Below are positions 44,527-46,919 of a stretch of 46,919 bases of DNA, one piece after another (within the stretch, counting starts at the first letter, position 1; each line of letters starts with the position of its first letter). The notes beneath the pieces were generated by a model. That model did no database searches, was not told the origin of the DNA, and worked only from the letters and a program-made list of their open reading frames with translations. The stretch is from contig NZ_QKYK01000039.1 of the NCBI RefSeq assembly GCF_003426815.1, positions 1 through 46,919 of the forward strand, in the 5' to 3' direction. Origin of the DNA: Desertimonas flava. GTDB lineage: Bacteria > Actinomycetota > Acidimicrobiia > Acidimicrobiales > Ilumatobacteraceae. The translations under genes were made by a program, and so were the position numbers.

Positions 44527-46740
44527 ATGACTGCCACTCCCAACGTGCACGGGCTGCGCGCCGCGCGCCGCATCGCCATCTCGGCGACCGTGCTGACCCT
44601 CGCCATCACGGGACCGCCGACGGCGATCGCGCAAGCCGCCACCGTTGCGCCGGGGCAGCCTCCCACCGCCGAGCGCGGCCCGATCACGGCGATCACGCCG
44701 GCGCGCTATTGGGACACCCGCGCCGGGACAGCGCCGACGGTCGACGGTCGGCTGCAGGACACCGGCCGGGTCGCCGCCGGAGGCCGGGTCGCCGTGCCGG
44801 TGGCCGGACGTGGCGATGTGCCGGCCGACGCCGTCGCAGCCATCGTCAACGTCACCGTCATCGACCCTGCGTCGACCGGCACCGCCGTGGTCTACCCCTG
44901 CGGTCGCCGCCCGCCTCCGGTGCCGCTGCTCACCGTCGCCACCGGCGACACCCGCTCGAACTCGGCGGTCGTCGCCCTCGGAGACGGCGGGGAGCTGTGC
45001 GTGCGCACCGACAACGACGCCGATGTCGCCCTCGACGTGACCGGGTACATCGTCGCCGGCTCCGCCGTCGGCGTGTTCGACGCCACCCGCATCCTCGACA
45101 CCGCCGACCGGCTCCCCGCCACGTCGTTCGCGGCACGAGCGCCGGGCGCGCCGCGAATCGCCGCGGGGCAGATCGTCGAGATCGCGGTCGCCGGCCGTGG
45201 CCGCGTGCCCGCTGACGCGCGCGGAGTGTTCGTCAACGTCACCGCCTCGTCCGACGCCGCCGGCTCGGTCAGCGTCGTTCCGTGCGGCTCGCCGCCCGCC
45301 CTCCCGACCGTCGACGTCGCGGCGGGCGAGGTCGTGTCCAGCAGCACGGTCGTCGCCCTGACGCCCACCGGCACGATCTGTGTGTCGGCGACCGTGGACG
45401 CCGACCTCGCCGTCGACGTGCTCGGCGCCATCTCCGGTGACGTGTCCGGCCTCCTCCGCATCGCACCGCCGTCGACGATCACCGAGGGAACGACGCTCGG
45501 CGCCGGTGAGACGGTCGAGATCGACGTGGCCGGCCCCTCCGGAGGCCCGGCCACGGCGACCGCAGCGTTCGTGACGCTGCGCATCGACTCCGTCGACGGA
45601 CCGGGCGACGTCACGATGTTCCCGTGCGGTGCCGCACCGGGGCCCCCGACCGTCACGCTCGGTTCGAGCACCGGCGCTCGCACGACCACCGTCTTGACGC
45701 CGCTGTCGCCTCGCGGCAGTCTCTGCCTGGTCGCGTCGACCGGCGTCGACGTCGCACTCGGACTGGCGAGTGCGGTCGCCAACCCCCCGCCGGCGACGAC
45801 GAGCGACCCCGACGTCTCCGTCGGCCCGGCCCCGACGACTGGGCCGACCACGACGCCCGGTCCGACCACGACGCCCGGTCCGACCACGACGCCCGGTTCG
45901 ACCACGACACCGGGCCCGTCGGAGAGTCCACTACCCGACGTCGCATCGCCGACAGCGCCGTCGACCGCCCCGGCAACCCGGCCACCGGACACGATTGCCG
46001 TGCCGTTGCCCACCACCGCACCCGCCACGACCACACCCGCCACGACCACACCAGGCGGTTCGGGCTGCTCCCGCTTCGACGCCGCGACAACGCCGATCAG
46101 CATCACCGGCTTCGTGCTCTATCCCGACGGCGTGCCGCCGAACCGGTCGCGCTTCTTCGACGGGCATCACTCTGCGCTGGCCACCTTGCGCAACCATGCG
46201 ACGAACCCCGGGGGCATCTCCGCCGAGGCGTCGGTGAACGAGGCCGGCTTCTTCCTCCTCAACGCGAGCATCGCCTCGGAGCCCGAGTGCCCACGGAACT
46301 ACACGATCGAGATCGACATCGAGCTTCCCTCGGGCCTCCAGATGTACGGCGAGCTCGACGTGACCGGACTGATGATCCCCTTGACACCCGGCGCCGACAC
46401 GGTCGACGCCGACATCACGTCGACACCGATCCAGGTCGAGATCACCGACCGCCCGACGACCACCACCACCGTCGCACCGACCACCACCAGCGGCCCGCCG
46501 ACGAGTCAGGCCCCGACCAGCGTCGACCCCGCCGACAACAGCGGCGAGCACGACACCGACGAACCCCGTCCCGACGAGCCCCGACCCGACCAACCCCCGA
46601 CCGCGGCCCCACCGACGACCACCCCATCAACGACCACCGTCCCTCCCACGACCTCGGCCCCGCCCAGCGAGTCACCAACGAGCGAGCCACCAACCAGCGA
46701 GACGCCAACCAGCGAGGTGCCAACCGATGGAGACCGGTAG
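44527..46740 (+). CDS. Secreted Cys-pair beta-repeat protein with Thr/Pro-rich linkers
   Basis: A 737-residue exported protein. The signal peptide is RRIAISATVLTLAITGPPTAIAQA with cleavage near residue 37. Three repeat domains lie at about 51-176, 180-304 and 306-416. Each contains VAGRG.VPADA..(V/I)NVT followed by VxPCG and ends with a second Cys: C125/C158, C253/C285 and C367/C400, a constant spacing of 32-33 that suggests a disulfide. The first starts ARYWDTRAG. A PGPTTT linker (18-bp DNA repeats) leads to a further beta domain (about 513-645), then a Thr/Pro/Glu-rich tail ending SEPPTSETPTSEVP. No LPXTG or membrane anchor. Probably a cell-surface or released matrix protein; such repeats are common in Acidimicrobiia secreted proteins (inference). 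Confidence 0.82.
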   Translation: MTATPNVHGLRAARRIAISATVLTLAITGPPTAIAQAATVAPGQPPTAERGPITAITPARYWDTRAGTAPTVDGRLQDTGRVAAGGRVAVPVAGRGDVPADAVAAIVNVTVIDPASTGTAVVYPCGRRPPPVPLLTVATGDTRSNSAVVALGDGGELCVRTDNDADVALDVTGYIVAGSAVGVFDATRILDTADRLPATSFAARAPGAPRIAAGQIVEIAVAGRGRVPADARGVFVNVTASSDAAGSVSVVPCGSPPALPTVDVAAGEVVSSSTVVALTPTGTICVSATVDADLAVDVLGAISGDVSGLLRIAPPSTITEGTTLGAGETVEIDVAGPSGGPATATAAFVTLRIDSVDGPGDVTMFPCGAAPGPPTVTLGSSTGARTTTVLTPLSPRGSLCLVASTGVDVALGLASAVANPPPATTSDPDVSVGPAPTTGPTTTPGPTTTPGPTTTPGSTTTPGPSESPLPDVASPTAPSTAPATRPPDTIAVPLPTTAPATTTPATTTPGGSGCSRFDAATTPISITGFVLYPDGVPPNRSRFFDGHHSALATLRNHATNPGGISAEASVNEAGFFLLNASIASEPECPRNYTIEIDIELPSGLQMYGELDVTGLMIPLTPGADTVDADITSTPIQVEITDRPTTTTTVAPTTTSGPPTSQAPTSVDPADNSGEHDTDEPRPDEPRPDQPPTAAPPTTTPSTTTVPPTTSAPPSESPTSEPPTSETPTSEVPTDGDR
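45841..45914 (+). repeat. 18-bp tandem repeat encoding PGPTTT
   Basis: About four units of ACGCCCGGTCCGACCACG encode the linker after the third beta repeat. Unit length keeps the frame. Confidence 0.75.
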
Positions 46741-46777
46741 CAGGACGACCAAGGCGCCGGCGCCGAAGGGGGAGGTT

Positions 46778-46800
46778 TCGGAGGGGGATTCCCCCTCCGA
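46778..46800. terminator. Strong hairpin after the secreted protein gene
   Basis: TCGGAGGGGG, loop ATT, CCCCCTCCGA: a perfect 10-bp stem 37 bp after the stop codon. There is no T-run, so it may be an actinobacterial tail-less terminator or mRNA stabiliser. The rest of 46741-46919 holds no supportable gene. Confidence 0.6.
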
Positions 46801-46919
46801 TTGCGGCGACCAGCGGAGCTTGCTGGGTGTTCATAATGGTGGTTGCCGGCCGGTCGGCCTGATCGGTCGGGTAGGCCATCGTCACTGGCGTTGCCATGGC
46901 TCTGGAGCTTGGTGTCGCG

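Noticed and set aside
46896-46919. Start of a further plus-strand gene (MALELGVA) at the right edge
   Set aside because: Only eight codons are visible and no clear ribosome site or TANNNT precedes it; cannot be supported.

Overview
The window is a dense, high-GC chromosomal segment with about 41 genes and no tRNA, rRNA, insertion sequence, integrase or CRISPR array that I can see. A DUF222/HNH (REP13E12-type) protein, a pafB-pafC pair, a mycothiol-nitroreductase-type thioredoxin-fold protein, many TetR/MarR/WYL regulators and abundant GTG starts point to an actinobacterium. The secreted Cys-pair repeat protein at the right end is of a kind I associate with Acidimicrobiia (Ilumatobacter-like); that placement is inference.

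Layout. 1-2 kb: DUF222/HNH protein and a DEDDh exonuclease. 2-5.1 kb: a TetR repressor divergent from a zinc alcohol dehydrogenase and a cytochrome P450, with a perfect 22-bp palindrome between them. 5.2-6.9 kb: a cytoplasmic PhoD-like phosphatase. 6.9-10.3 kb: a translationally coupled minus-strand membrane-lipid operon (lipid kinase, PAP2 phosphatase, DUF1206, PAP2 phosphatase). 10.4-12.4 kb: pafB-pafC. 12.45-13.8 kb: 3-hydroxyacyl-CoA dehydrogenase overlapping a stand-alone B12-binding protein. 13.9-15.4 kb: a Tat-exported PhoD. 15.5-19.9 kb: NmrA-like/Rrf2 divergent pair, acyl-CoA synthetase, acetyltransferase, methyltransferase. 20-26.5 kb: glycogen genes glgX, malQ, glgB, with a frameshifted acidic calcium-binding-type gene inserted tail-to-tail. 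26.5-31.3 kb: SDR/MarR and HxlR/MFS divergent pairs, an AraC regulator and a VOC protein. 31.3-34.4 kb: carotenoid oxygenase and pgi. 34.5-36.4 kb: a secreted five-FN3 protein. 36.6-42.4 kb: PNPOx-like protein, AidB-like flavoprotein divergent from a disulfide oxidoreductase, transglutaminase coupled to pgl, and a CxxA DsbA-like protein. 42.4-46.7 kb: an ATPase with a C-terminal HTH, followed by the secreted repeat protein.

Two patterns run through the window. First, at least twelve genes carry a TANNNT hexamer ending 6-8 nt before the start codon, the signature of leaderless transcription; it fixes many start codons. Genes without it often have a clear Shine-Dalgarno sequence. Second, several divergent regulator/target pairs have a short AT-rich or symmetric operator lying on or beside these -10 elements.

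The most system-like unit is the final one. The HTH-bearing ATPase is followed, across a 50-bp gap, by a large secreted protein, and an imperfect 22/23-bp tandem repeat sits just upstream of a candidate leaderless promoter. This suggests a dedicated activator and its surface-protein target. Other points worth a second look are the single-base Cys-to-Tyr change in the HNH zinc site, the one-base frameshift in the calcium-binding-type gene, a 27-bp coding tandem repeat in the B12 protein, and the CxxA active site in the DsbA-like protein.
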